The notes under the pieces: model-generated
What the model was told of the DNA's origin: nothing
What the model saw: only the letters and a program-made list of their open reading frames with translations
Databases searched by the model: none
Part shown: one piece after another, positions 12,632-23,721 of the stretch
How positions within the stretch are numbered: position 1 is the stretch's first letter
How the letters are laid out: every line of letters begins with the position of its first letter
Position numbers and translations under genes: made by a program
Source: Rhodosorus marinus
Taxonomy: Eukaryota > Rhodophyta > Stylonematophyceae > Stylonematales > Stylonemataceae
Length of the DNA: 64,000 bases
NCBI GenBank assembly: GCA_029953675.1
Contig: JAMWBK010000006.1
Location: 1,054,001 to 1,118,000 of the forward strand
Direction of reading: 5' to 3'

Positions 12632-13432
12632 ATGAAGACTGCTGTGTATATCGCACTTGTGGCGGCATTGGTTGCCGTTCTCGGTGTATCGGAAGCGGCG
12701 CCGTTCGTCTGCAAGGACCCCCACTTCCAGAAGCCCAACTTCAGGACCATCACTCACGGCCAGAGCCACAACGCACACGGTTTGACAACCGCCTTCGAGT
12801 ACTTCAAGGATATTCTTGGAGGCAAAGACAACGGAAGCAACCCGGGACCACTCAGGAAAGGACACCGATCTATTAACTGGGATGCCCCAGTCGTTCCCTT
12901 TGAGTTCCCGAGGAAGTTCTTCGAAGAGACTGTCACCCGTGGACTCGCTGTCGCAAGCAAGAACAACAAGTTCCGTGTGAGCAACCCTGAACCCAACCAC
13001 ATCGGTGACGACAAGTTCTCCACCATCAACCGCCGTGAGTCCAAGAAGTTCCAGACCTTCAGCCCCAAGAGACTGTTCACACCGATCAAGGACAACGAGT
13101 TCTGGATCCGGTTCACGGTCCCTGGAAAGAAGACCAAGGCTGTGGTGAGAGGATTCGGAGCGGTGTTCGTGGGCGTTGACTTGGAGAGAGTGACCAAGAT
13201 GACTGCCTACGACATCAACGACTGTGTGATCGCGTCCGAGTACGTTGAGGCGAAGAGGAACGGACTATCATTCCTTGGATTCTACTTCGAGAAGCCGATC
13301 ATTGCCCGTGTTGCGATTGAGCTTGGCAACTTCGAGATCGATGCGAGGAACTACTGTGGATACAGGTGCGATGAGGACATTGTCGTTTTGGATGACTTCT
13401 TGTACGCGGAGCCACAGAGCATCTTCGGTTAA
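12632..13432 (+). CDS. Copy 4: 266-residue secreted protein of the array
   Basis: Complete intronless copy with signal peptide, four cysteines and all motifs. The protein equals that of copy 3 except R134. At about 13,262 the silent variant 'ggactatcattcc' replaces 'ggactgtcgttcc' and is shared with copy 5 only, so the sequence is a mosaic of copy 3-like and copy 5-like stretches. AATAAA lies at 13,508-13,513. A 31-bp tandem triplication begins about 175 bp after the stop. Confidence 0.93.
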   Translation: MKTAVYIALVAALVAVLGVSEAAPFVCKDPHFQKPNFRTITHGQSHNAHGLTTAFEYFKDILGGKDNGSNPGPLRKGHRSINWDAPVVPFEFPRKFFEETVTRGLAVASKNNKFRVSNPEPNHIGDDKFSTINRRESKKFQTFSPKRLFTPIKDNEFWIRFTVPGKKTKAVVRGFGAVFVGVDLERVTKMTAYDINDCVIASEYVEAKRNGLSFLGFYFEKPIIARVAIELGNFEIDARNYCGYRCDEDIVVLDDFLYAEPQSIFG

Positions 13433-13608
13433 GAAGGATTTTTGATAGAGAACATCCGATATCCTACAAGTATCTAGTAGGGACCCTTTCAGTGGGTTGT
13501 GCATATCAATAAATCGAAAATATCCTACTTGCTACAGAAACTAAAGACTCGGAAATTCAGAGCAGAATGAAACAAGAGCTCGGTTTCCCGTCCTTTGGTC
13601 ATACGCTT

Positions 13609-13696
13609 AACCCATTGTAGCGCTGTGTTCAATAGTTGTAACCCATTGTAGCGCTGTGTTCAATAGTTGTAACCCATTGTAGCGCTGTGTTCAATA
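13609..13696. repeat. 31-bp tandem repeat, three copies
   Basis: 'aacccattgtagcgctgtg' plus 'ttcaatagttgt' repeats at 13,609, 13,640 and 13,671, the third copy incomplete. The other units carry the segment once, so this is a local expansion in the copy 4 downstream flank. Confidence 0.9.
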
Positions 13697-13971
13697 GGAG
13701 TCAGTAGAGTCCTACACTACTATAGAGCTCTCCACAGTAACATGTGAATACCAGAAACTAGAACGAACTAGCGTTTGTGTGGCAACGCTTGTACCTTGTA
13801 CTTCAACTCATTGGAACAAGTTTAATAACCCTGCTTCCGAGAGAACGAAGAGTATCGATGTCCTTGGTGAGATTTTCTATTTCGACGGCGAGGCTCAAGA
13901 CGCCTCCTTGAAACACTTGCTAAACTGACTCGTGGCAAACTGCTCTTCGCAAACAATCCACAGTCCCTAAA

Positions 13972-14966
13972 CGAATTTGTTGCCGATAGCTTCGTACAAG
14001 CATCCTGCGAACGAGTTTTGTCTCGGCAACAGCAGTTGGCAGATGCCATTGAGCACCTTCCTGGCGGATGCAACAATCGGCTTACTTGCTTTCTCACTTT
14101 TGTGGTCCCCGGCTCAACTATTGGCCGCAGCAGTCTTCTACCACAATGGAGTGCGCGGATCGCTGCTAGAGCGGACGAGGCGACGACTACCCACTGGGCA
14201 CGCTGTTGGATGAACCCCTTGCGCTGGAGCCACCACCTGATAGGGACTTAAGTCGGGCCCAGCTCGCTCTACCCTTGGGCTTGGGCGAATTTGGCGTTGG
14301 GGACGGGCGTCTTGTATATGCTCGCCTGCGGCGGTAGCGTCCTCGGCCAGCGTGCTTCGTACCTTGGTGACCTTTATGTTACGCCGTGCCTGCATTTTGA
14401 CTCGGGCACGGACCACCGAGGACCCCGTCACTCTTCCACCCCCGCCGCTGAGTATCTATGATGGCCTGCAGCAGGCGTTCAGTAGGTGCAGCGCCGTGCC
14501 GGACGAGAATCGATCAAATTTTAGTTCCTGGAGGGAGATGTTATGAGGACGCAAAGAGGCCGTCGTGGAATCCACCGTCGACCGAGTGCGGGCCGACGAT
14601 GGGGAAGCCAGCCCCCGGACACCGGCGGCAGATTACCCGGGTACCAGCAGAACGCGGAACTCACGCACTGATGTGATTCATCATAGCCTCACCTGTGGCC
14701 AACACATTGCAGCGCACGGCATCTTTCTCATCTCCGACCTCACACCGCCCACAACCAGGGCTCGCCTACGGGAGATGAGAGGTCATCTGTCTCACCTGTG
14801 GTTTACCACTCTGCCCTTGTCACCGGGCCATGTCTGGACGCCTTCCAACTCCGCACTGCCAGCATGCTCGCCGAGGCGCGCCATCGCCGGCTGGGTTTGC
14901 ACCCTTTTTGCCCCTAGTTTCTAGTTCCCTTTCAAGGGGGCGTTCGCTCCATCCATCTTGTCAACA
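13972..14966 (+). mobile_element. Degenerate retroelement fragment (end of a reverse-transcriptase ORF)
   Basis: This GC-rich block interrupts array homology sharply on both sides. Plus-strand frames, broken by frameshifts and stops, show pieces in an order I associate with the region after the reverse transcriptase domain of non-LTR-like elements of protists and algae: DSFVQASCERVLSRQQQLAD with LPGGCNNRL (about 13,980-14,095), SRAQLALPLGLGEFGVGDGR (about 14,250-14,310), GSVLGQRASYLGD (about 14,335-14,375) and LSHLWFTTLPLSPGHVW (about 14,790-14,840). No intact domain or catalytic YxDD box is present. The assignment rests on pattern memory only. Confidence 0.5.
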
Positions 14967-16010
14967 AGACTCGATATTCGTATTTCTTCTGTTGAGGTTT
15001 CTTCCTGTTTTGGGTGGTGGATCGGGTTTGTCGGCAGAGAAACGAAGTTCAGATTTCGGTGGGCGTTTGAAAAGCGTTCGGGTAGATAGATGAGTATGGG
15101 ATTGAACCTCGCCCACCGGAGTGTTGAGATAAAATACTGCCCGTTGTAAACGGATCACCTCGGCCTGTCATGTTAAAGCGGGATTCCCTGGCACAACAAC
15201 TGTGGTGAAAACAGCGGAATCTGTTTTTTGAGGACAAATTCCTCGGTCCAAGAAACTTTGAAAACTTTCCGAGGACCAATGATAATTTCAATGATGATGA
15301 CTCGAGCTAAACGAAGATTTCAGTAATATTTGCTCAGATGAGCCCGTGAATTCTGATTCTGATTCCTGTATGCAACCTTAAGTTTGGACGGAGTTCCGCA
15401 GAACAACTTGGGAAATTCGCGACGGCTAAAAAGAGTCGGAATCCATGTCACGGCGGTCCGGGCGGATGCATTTCAATGCGCTTGGTCGCGGATACAAACG
15501 GATCCATTCTTACCCGCTTGTTCAACAAGCTCAATTCGCCTATGGAAAAGGTAAATTCTATGCAGAACTACTCTCTGGCTAATATTTTACACAATTCGAA
15601 CGAATGGTTAATATTTTACACAATTCAAGGCAAGGTTGACGGGAACACCTCTTCATTTTTGGGGCAAATACACCGATTGTTTTGTTTCGCATCTTGGTCA
15701 CTACTGGATTGGCTAGTAGGTTTTTGTTTTTCTTAAAACATAGATAGAATCTGTTAAGGATTCTATTTACCTCACACAATCCTTTCTTTTTGAAGTTAAG
15801 AGGTTTTTTTCGACCAATTGTTACACCGAGAAAGATTAGAGAGTAAGGGCCTTTCAAATCCAATCGATTTTTTTGCCCCAATGTCTTTGAGGCCTGAGCC
15901 ACTATATAGCACGAGGCTTTCATAAATATTCCCTTTGGCTCAACGTCAGGATCAGCGGGGGATCTGTTTTGATTTCGGTTTACAAACGCTGATTAGCAGT
16001 GAAAGTGACA

Positions 16011-16228
16011 CCGAAAGGTTGAACGAATCAATTTTTTTTAGGTGGTGTATTTTATCTTTTATTTACGGGTGGAGGTTCGGAATTTTTATCCCCATTGGTT
16101 AGCGTTTTGAGGATTCGACCCCGAAAGGTTGAACGAATCAATTTGTTTAGGTGGTGTATTTTATCTTTTTATTTACGGGTGGAGGTTCGGAATTTATCCC
16201 TTTTGGTTAGCGGTTTGAGGATTCGATT
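16011..16228. repeat. 110-bp tandem duplication
   Basis: The segment starting 'ccgaaaggttgaacgaatca' at 16,011 recurs at 16,121 with small differences, mostly in T-run lengths. Other units have it once, so it is a local duplication in the copy 5 upstream region. Confidence 0.88.
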
Positions 16229-16844
16229 TTTTTGTAGTCCGTACGATACACAGAGGCTGAGGGGCTAAAACAGGTAAAGGCGGGGAAATAGAGTGCAAAT
16301 CTGTCCCAGCATGACACCTCCACCAACGAAGTGTGCAGGTAGCTGGATGTCCGTCGCAAGGCGAATGTCGTCGCTGATAACTAGAACAGTCAATCACCTT
16401 TTTTCGGAAACAAAAAGAACAAAAAATTGGACAAATGAAAAGTCACAAACGATGTCGGCCGGTGCTCCACAGCTCGGTTCCGGTCCAGCTAACTGTTGAA
16501 CACTTACCAAGTCCAATGACGGTTTCAAAAATGGTTGCTGGGCATGAGCCCCTGAATTCCGGTGCTCGTGGGAAACCTGAACTTTGGGTAGATCTGCAGA
16601 ACTTCAGGAGATCCGCCGAGGGCTAAAAGGTGTGGGAACCAATGTTGGACAGCCGTCTATCTTTTAATAGAAGAAGTTTTTCGGTCCCTCGTCCCAAGGA
16701 GTAAACGAAAATCCTTAGATTCCGCGCTCCTTGCGGGTGCAACAAATGGGGCGAACTATCGCAGGGTGCCATGATGGCAATCTCGATTCCGGTTACCTTG
16801 CGGACGCCTTACTTGGCCCACCACTTTGTCGCCCCTCTACACAC

Positions 16845-16853
16845 TATATATAG
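16845..16853 (+). promoter_or_regulatory. TATA box of copy 5
   Basis: TATATATAG 137 bp before the ATG, within ACTATATATAGCTGAT as in copies 2-4. Confidence 0.85.
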
Positions 16854-16981
16854 CTGATAATCCTGCTCCTTCTACATTCTGGTACTCGAAGCTCATCAAG
16901 CACCAGAGACAGTAGCATTGGCGGAGACCCAGAGAAGATCAGCAAAGAGACTGTTAGAGAAGACTACATTCAAGGAAGACC

Positions 16982-17782
16982 ATGAAGACTGCTGTGTATA
17001 TCGCACTTGTTGCGGCATTGGTTGCCGTTCTCGGTGTTTCGGAAGCGGCGCCGTTCGTCTGCAAGGACCCCCACTTCCAGAAGCCCAACTTCAGGACCAT
17101 CACTCACGGCCAGAGCCACAACGCACACGGTTTGACAACCGCCTTCGAGTACTTCAAGGATATTCTTGGAGGCAAAGACAACGGAAGCAACCCGGGACCA
17201 CTCAGGAAAGGACACCGATCTATTAACTGGGATGCCCCAGTCGTTCCCTTTGAGTTCCCGAGGAAGTTCTTCGAAGAGACTGTCACCCGTGGACTCGCTG
17301 TCGCAAGCAAGAACAACAAGTTCCGTGTGAGCAACCCTAAACCCAACCACATCGGTGATGACAAGTTCTCCACCATCAACCGCCGGGAGTCCAAGAAGTT
17401 CCAGACCTTCAGCCCTAAGAGACTGTTCACACCGATCAAGGACAACGAGTTCTGGATCCGATTCACGGTCCCCGCAAAGAAGACCAAGGCTGTGGTGAGA
17501 GGATTCGGAGCGGTGTTCGTCGGCGTTGACTTGGAGAGAGTGACCAAGATGACTGCCTACGACATCAACGACTGTGTGATCGCGTCCGAGTACGTTGAGG
17601 CGAAGAGGAACGGACTATCATTCCTTGGATTCTACTTCGAGAAGCCGATCATTGCCCGTGTTGCGATTGAGCTTGGCAACTTCGAGATCGATGCCAAGAA
17701 CTACTGTGGATACAGGTGCGACGAGGACATTGTCGTTTTGGATGACTTCTTGTACGCGGAGCCACAGAGCATCTTCGGTTAA
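16982..17782 (+). CDS. Copy 5: 266-residue secreted protein of the array (mosaic copy)
   Basis: Complete intronless copy with signal peptide, four cysteines and all family motifs. It carries copy 3/4-type residues (A4, T52, N70-P71, N210, G266) together with copy 6/7-type K239 and R134, plus private changes K120 and A165. Just after the stop it changes to the longer 3'-UTR form of copies 6 and 7, which contains an extra segment of about 20 bp. AATAAA lies at 17,873-17,878. The combination fits a recombination product of the two array subtypes. No inactivating change is seen. Confidence 0.93.
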   Translation: MKTAVYIALVAALVAVLGVSEAAPFVCKDPHFQKPNFRTITHGQSHNAHGLTTAFEYFKDILGGKDNGSNPGPLRKGHRSINWDAPVVPFEFPRKFFEETVTRGLAVASKNNKFRVSNPKPNHIGDDKFSTINRRESKKFQTFSPKRLFTPIKDNEFWIRFTVPAKKTKAVVRGFGAVFVGVDLERVTKMTAYDINDCVIASEYVEAKRNGLSFLGFYFEKPIIARVAIELGNFEIDAKNYCGYRCDEDIVVLDDFLYAEPQSIFG

Positions 17783-17878
17783 GGAGGATTTTGCTACAAA
17801 GCATCCGATATCCTGTAGTAATCCATCGCCAGCGCACTACAGTAGGCGCCTTTTCATTGGGTTGTCCATATCAATAAA

Positions 17879-20172
17879 TCGGAAACATCCTACATGCTAC
17901 TGAAATTTAAGATTACCACATTCACAGTACAAAAGACCGATACGTTTCGTGATTTGATCAACCCTTACCCCATCGTGGCGCTGTGTTCAATAGCGGCCTG
18001 TAGAGTCCCAAACTACTATAGAGTTAATTCTCGAAAGTGGGGTCTTCAGAACAGGAAGTAGAAAGAACAACAGCAGTTGTGGCAACGCTTGTGCACTTAC
18101 AGTTCAATTCATTGAGGCTTCCTATCTTGACAACAAGGCTCGAGAGGCGTATTTTCTTCTTCTTCTATTGATCTTACTAATTGTTTTTGGTGGTGGATCG
18201 CGTGAGAAAACTCGCTGCCAATTGTAAGCGGATTACCTCGCCTGGCACGCTAAAGGAGGAATCCGGACACATCAAATGTGGCGAAAACAGCGGGTTTTGT
18301 TTTGAGGATGAGCTTCCCAGGGGAAAGATACGCTGAAAACTTTCCTAGGGTCAATATAATTTCAATAATGTTGCTGGAGCAAAATGAAGAAATCAATAAT
18401 ATTGAAAAATGAATGAATTTGTTTAATCCGAAACTCAGAGAAAAAAAAGCGATGGGAAAAAAAAGAGTATTTGTGCAGTATGAGCCAGTGAATTCTGGTT
18501 CCCGCATCCAACCTAAGATTTGGACGTATGTACAGAACCTGTTGGAGAATTTTAGGGAACTAAAGGGTCGGAATCTATACGTCACGCAGCGACCGGCGGA
18601 TGTACTCCGCCATTTTGCAACAGGCTTTTTTGGGGTCCGTCGTCACGAGGAACGCACGGAAATCGGTAGAACCTGTGCTCTCCGGAGATGCAACGGATGG
18701 GGAGTCATCCTCAGCGTGCGATGACAGGAATCTGGAACCAACGATTTCACCGCCAATCCGTTTACCTTCTGGATGCCGCACCCGTTAACCCGGCTTGGCC
18801 CGGAATGTGTTGAGCTACATTACGCAGTAGTCCACTGAATGGCAGTTTTGAAGTACTTCCGTTAGGGCCCGGTGCGGAAACGTTCTTGGAGGCCTCCACT
18901 GCATTCTTGCGAATAGAAAACGATAAAAAGGACCAATTTCAACCCTTTTCACTAAATGCAAGTTCCCTATGAAAACAGTAAAATTTATACGACTAGTATA
19001 TTATATTGAATATTGTTAAAACAATTCAAGCAAAGATCTATATTAGCATCTGGATTTATCATTGTAAATACATCATCGTCTTGGCTTGCACCTTAATTCA
19101 CTACTGTATTGGCCAAGAGTTTCTGGTTTTTATTGAGGAATATTGAACACTTTGCGGTTTTAAAGCAATTAGGTTCATTTTTGACCAATCATCATATATC
19201 GAAGACTGGGTAGTTCTCGCTCAGGTCCGAATTTTAGCCCCAATAGTTCTGACTCTTAATCAATACGTTCCGCTCAGTTGCGGGCTGATGCAACGTGGTT
19301 GATTGCCGACGCCAGCGCGAAAGCCAGAAGCGGCGTGTGGATCTGTTTTGACCTAGCTTACATACGCTGTTCCGAATAAAAACATTATTTCGATTAGCGA
19401 ACATCGCTTAAAGCTTTCAAGATGACGCCGAAAGCTCCAACGGATCATGTTTTTTTTGGCTGAGTGAACTTTCCTTTATTGAAGGGCTGAGAAGCTTAGG
19501 CTGCCCGGGTTTGGATCGATTTCCTGCCTCTCTATTAAAGCGTTTCCGTTGGGGATTAGCTTTTTTTTGTAGGCCGTTAGGACCTCGGCGCGGGGCTAAA
19601 ACTGGTAGCATTAGACGGAGAGTGTAAATCCAGCGTGAAACCTCGCCCAACGAGGTGTGAAAGGTAGCTTGATGTCCGTCGCAAGGGGATTATTGCCCCT
19701 GATTAAACAGTCCATCAGTATTATTATTCGGAAACACACAACAAAAAAGGATAAATCAAAAGCCATAAAAGCTGTCCTTTTCAGGTTCGGTTCCGGTCCA
19801 GTTACTGTTGAAGACTTTCAAAGGGCCAAGGATGGCTTTAAAAATGTTTACGCGGAACGAGCCCCTGAATTAAGGGGCTTGTAGGCAACCTCAACTTTGG
19901 AAAGATCTACAAAACTGTTGCAGGAAAAGGGACGAGGGCTAAAAGCCGTCGGACGTTATTTGGGACAGCCGGCTGTTGTATAATAACGGAAGTTTTTGGG
20001 TCCCCTCCTCACAGGGAATGGACGAAAATTCGTAGATTCTGTCCTACTTGTAGATGCAACAAATGGGGCGCACTATCGCAGAGTGCGACGATGGCAATCT
20101 CGATTCCATTTACGCCGCGCTTACTCCGTGGATACCATACTTGGCCCACCACTTTCTCACCTTTCTAAACAC
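17879..20172. other. Spacer between copies 5 and 6 (short form)
   Basis: No gene is supported. A distal promoter-like block at about 18,475-18,800 resembles the proximal promoter at about 19,850-20,150. The block at 19,234 ('ttttagcccca') is the common array landmark. Confidence 0.7.
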
Positions 20173-20183
20173 TATATATATAG
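20173..20183 (+). promoter_or_regulatory. TATA box of copy 6
   Basis: TATATATATAG, one TA longer than in copies 2-5, so the box starts 139 bp before the ATG. Identical in copy 7. Confidence 0.85.
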
Positions 20184-20311
20184 CTCATCCTCCAGCTCCT
20201 TCTACATTTGGGTACTCGAAACTCATCAAGCACCAGAGAGAGTAGCATTGACGGAGACCCAGAGAAGATCAGCAAAGAGACTGTTAGAGAAGACTACATT
20301 CAAGGAAGACC

Positions 20312-21112
20312 ATGAAGACTACTGTGTATATCGCACTTGTGGCGGCATTGGTTGCCGTTCTCGGTGTTTCGGAAGCGGCGCCGTTCGTCTGCAAGGACCC
20401 CCACTTCCAGAAGCCCAACTTTAGGACCATCACTCACGGCCAGAGCCACAACGCACACGGTTTGAAAACCGCCTTCGAGTACTTCAAGGATATTCTTGGA
20501 GGCAAAGACAACGGAAGCAAGCTGGGACCACTCAGGAAAGGACACCGATCTATCAACTGGGATGCCCCAGTCGTTCCCTTTGAGTTCCCGAGGAAGTTCT
20601 TCGAAGAGACTGTCACCCGTGGACTCGCTGTCGCAAGCAAGAACAACAAGTTCCGTGTGAGCAACCCGGAACCCAACCACATCGGTGATGACAAGTTCTC
20701 CACCATCAACCGCCGGGAGTCCAAGAAGTTCCAGACCTTCAGCCCCAAGAGACTCTTCACACCGATCAAGGACAACGAGTTCTGGATCCGATTCACGGTC
20801 CCTGGAAAGAAGACCAAGGCTGTGGTGAGAGGATTCGGAGCGGTGTTCGTGGGCGTTGACTTGGAGAGAGTGACCAAGATGACTGCCTACGACATCAACG
20901 ACTGTGTGATCGCGTCCGAGTACGTTGAGGCCAAGAGGGACGGACTGTCGTTCCTTGGATTCTACTTCGAGAAGCCGATCATTGCTCGTGTTGCGATTAA
21001 GCTTGGCAACTTCGAGATCGATGCCAAGAACTACTGTGGATACAGGTGCGATGAGGACATCGTCGTTTTGGATGACTTCTTGTACGCCGAGCCACAGAGC
21101 ATCTTCGCTTAA
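20312..21112 (+). CDS. Copy 6: 266-residue secreted protein of the array
   Basis: Complete intronless copy with signal peptide, the four cysteines and all motifs. It shares with copy 7 T4, K52, K70-L71, D210, K239 and A266, and differs from copy 7 by only two residues (E120 and K230 here). K230 replaces a glutamate present in all the other copies. AATAAA lies at 21,203-21,208, in the long 3'-UTR class. From about 460 bp before the ATG to several hundred bp after the stop it is nearly identical to copy 7. Confidence 0.93.
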   Translation: MKTTVYIALVAALVAVLGVSEAAPFVCKDPHFQKPNFRTITHGQSHNAHGLKTAFEYFKDILGGKDNGSKLGPLRKGHRSINWDAPVVPFEFPRKFFEETVTRGLAVASKNNKFRVSNPEPNHIGDDKFSTINRRESKKFQTFSPKRLFTPIKDNEFWIRFTVPGKKTKAVVRGFGAVFVGVDLERVTKMTAYDINDCVIASEYVEAKRDGLSFLGFYFEKPIIARVAIKLGNFEIDAKNYCGYRCDEDIVVLDDFLYAEPQSIFA

Positions 21113-21208
21113 GAAGGATTTTTCTACAGAACATCTGATATCCTATGAAGATCCATAGCCAGAGTGCTACCTTAGGCACCCTTTCGCTGGGATGTACATA
21201 TCAATAAA

Positions 21209-23582
21209 AAGGAACCATCCTGTATTGGTATTGAAACCATAAATTTCTCGCTCTCAGCTCGACACTTTTGTCCACATGCCCGAAAAAAGCTCCATACACG
21301 CGTTTCAGGAAGCACGCAGCTCGATCTTACTCTCGTTTCTCACGTGAAAAGCGATAAATGTTGTTTCTTGAGAAGGACATGTTCCTGTTTACCTTTCATA
21401 TAGAAGAATTATCTTCCTCTTTAGGTGCCGTAATTCAGTGTTCGTCGTTTCCCTGCTCAGGCATCGAACCTCGTCTCAGCCCTGCGGATGCGACGATGGA
21501 TAGGGCAGACTGTCTTTTCAAAGAGTACGCAAGATTCGACTGAAAAGCGGGACGACGGTTTCTTGTTCTCAACACGAAGGACGGTCGGGAAACAGAAAAG
21601 TTTCTGGATCCCAATTTTTTTTCTTGAATACTGTTTTTCTCTTTATCGTATTTTCTATTCAAGCGCGCTTGAACAACCACTTTCGCCTTCCGTCCAGTGT
21701 ACCATGTAGTACTTTAAACAGATCTGCCCTTTGAATAATCGTACCGTGTGCTCATACTCTAAATATCTGCTGGAAACTGCTTGGATGGGAGACTGTGCCT
21801 GTCCCCACACAGCTCGAGGTTCTGTGGATTCCGAAAACCCAAGAGAAATCAAGAACTATGACCTCCGAATGTTCCACAAAATCGCAGAATTATGCGGATG
21901 GAAACAAAGCTTCACAGATCTGCACTCAAAACAAAACGTCAGATTGCGAGGTAGCGAAGTTGGTCCCGGATGGATAACGTTTCCGTCGACTCCAAGGGCC
22001 TCCAGTTATCGTTTTCTTGCTTCCCCAACTCGCGCAACTCCGGGAATATGAAAACGATCGAAAAGGGGCCAAACTCACCAACTGTCACGAAGCGCTAGCT
22101 AGCCATGAAAACGGTTAAACATATGCAACAAATACTCGCCTCGAGTTTTTTTAACTGATTCAACAACAGGCTGCAAGCGTTTGCTTGCACAAACATCTAC
22201 GTCATCATCAAAAATACACAAAAACCTCTAAGGAGACTGAGAATACACAAAAAACTATCGGAACCGTCCAAATTTACCAATTCTTCACCAAACGCTTACC
22301 GCCGAATCGAAAACGGTATTATTGATACAAAGGACCACTAGTTTCTCATTCCTAGTTTTACCCAATATGCAAAAATCTTTGGGTCAAAACTCTGCATTTA
22401 TCATTGAAAATACATCTACACGTTCAAGAGCACCTCACTCCTTACTGGATTGGCCAATACGTTTTTGCTTTTTGAAGACTAATACATATTTTTGTGTTTT
22501 TAAAACTATTAAGATATACTTTGACCAATCATTGTACCCGTACGTGGGTCCTCCCAATTCGCAATTTTAGCCCCATTAATTCAGGAACTTAATCAATATT
22601 CTCCCGTGAGATATTGTGCCATGCAACGTGGAGGATTTACTAGGCCCGGAGCAACGGCAGGAGCAGGGAGCGGATCTGTTTTGATTGTTTGCTTACATCC
22701 GGGGCTTTAGACGACTGTGGTCCAATCTTCCTTTTACATCGAAAGGTTCAACGGATCCTAGTTTTTTGTGAGTTTTTCTTCTAAGGAGAGCGGGGGTTGG
22801 GATTCGAGACTCGGACTTGTGACTCTTGCGACGCGTTTTGATGGGGTATTGGATTTGTTGCGGGAACCCTGCGATGAATGATAAGACACCGGCGAGGGGC
22901 AAAAGCTGTGAGAATCTATCCGGGGATGGCGGAGTGTGCGAGGTCGATTGATGTCCGTTGCAAGGGAACAAGTGTCCCTCATACAGTCAATGGATTATTC
23001 TGTGACAAAAAAAATGTACAAATCAACTATCGCAGAAGATGTCGGGCCGTGCTCGTCAGGCTCAATTCCGGTCCAGCTACTAGTTGCACGCATTCCGCGG
23101 GCCATCGAGAATTTCAAAAATGTCTACTGAGCGCAAGTCACTGAGTCCCGGCTCTCTGAAACGTCACAGAAGATGTCGGGCTGTGCTTCTCAGGTTCGGT
23201 TCCGGTCCAGTTAACTGTTGAAGACTTTCACAGGGCCAATGAAGGCTTTGAAAATGTTTACGCGGAACGAGCCCCTGAATTAAGGGGCTTGTAGGCAACC
23301 TCAACTTTGGAAAGATCTACAAAACTGTTGCAGGAAAAGGGACGAGGGCTAAAAGCCGTCGGACGTTATTTGGGACAGCCGGCTGTTGTATAATAACGGA
23401 AGTTTTTGGGTCCCCTCCTCACAGGGAATGGACGAAAATTCGTAGATTCTGTCCTACTTGTAGATGCAACAAATGGGGCGCACTATCGCAGAGTGCGACG
23501 ATGGCAATCTCGATTCCATTTACGCCGCGCTTACTCCGTGGATACCATACTTGGCCCACCACTTTCTCACCTTTCTAAACAC
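21209..23582. other. Spacer between copies 6 and 7 (short form)
   Basis: No gene is supported. The region 21,113-21,830 is the allele-like counterpart of 24,523-25,510 and shows the uninterrupted site of the solo LTR at 'cctgcggatgcgacg' (about 21,480-21,495). A duplicated promoter-upstream segment occurs at about 23,030-23,145 and again at 23,160-23,270. Confidence 0.7.
23030..23270. repeat. Duplicated promoter-upstream segment at a recombination junction
   Basis: 'agaagatgtcgggc.gtgct' followed by 'tc(a/g)gttccggtccagctta'-like sequence occurs twice, at about 23,033 and 23,168. The first copy continues into sequence unlike copy 6, the second into the near-identical copy 6/7 tract. This looks like the left breakpoint of an unequal exchange. 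Confidence 0.65.
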
Positions 23583-23593
23583 TATATATATAG
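23583..23593 (+). promoter_or_regulatory. TATA box of copy 7
   Basis: TATATATATAG 139 bp before the ATG, identical to copy 6. Confidence 0.85.
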
Positions 23594-23721
23594 CTCATCC
23601 TCCAGCTCCTTCTACATTTGGGTACTCGAAACTCATCAAGCACCAGAGAGAGTAGCATTGACGGAGACCCAGAGAAGATCAGCAAAGAGACTGTTAGAGA
23701 AGACTACATTCAAGGAAGACC

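Larger units (their letters stand above)
13514..16844. other. Spacer between copies 4 and 5
   Basis: No intact gene is supported. The spacer follows the array pattern up to about 13,971, is then interrupted by a GC-rich degenerate retroelement fragment (13,972-14,966), and resumes array homology at about 14,967. It also holds two tandem duplications, listed separately, and a distal promoter-like block at about 15,330-15,480. Confidence 0.7.

Noticed and set aside
14539-14966. A 428-bp 3' LTR (TGTTATGAGG...TTGTCAACA) preceded by a GGAGGGAGA polypurine tract
   Set aside because: The TG...CA ends and purine tract look suggestive, but the supposed LTR contains LSHLWFTTLPLSPGHVW-like coding pieces that continue the retroelement ORF, and no second copy is seen.
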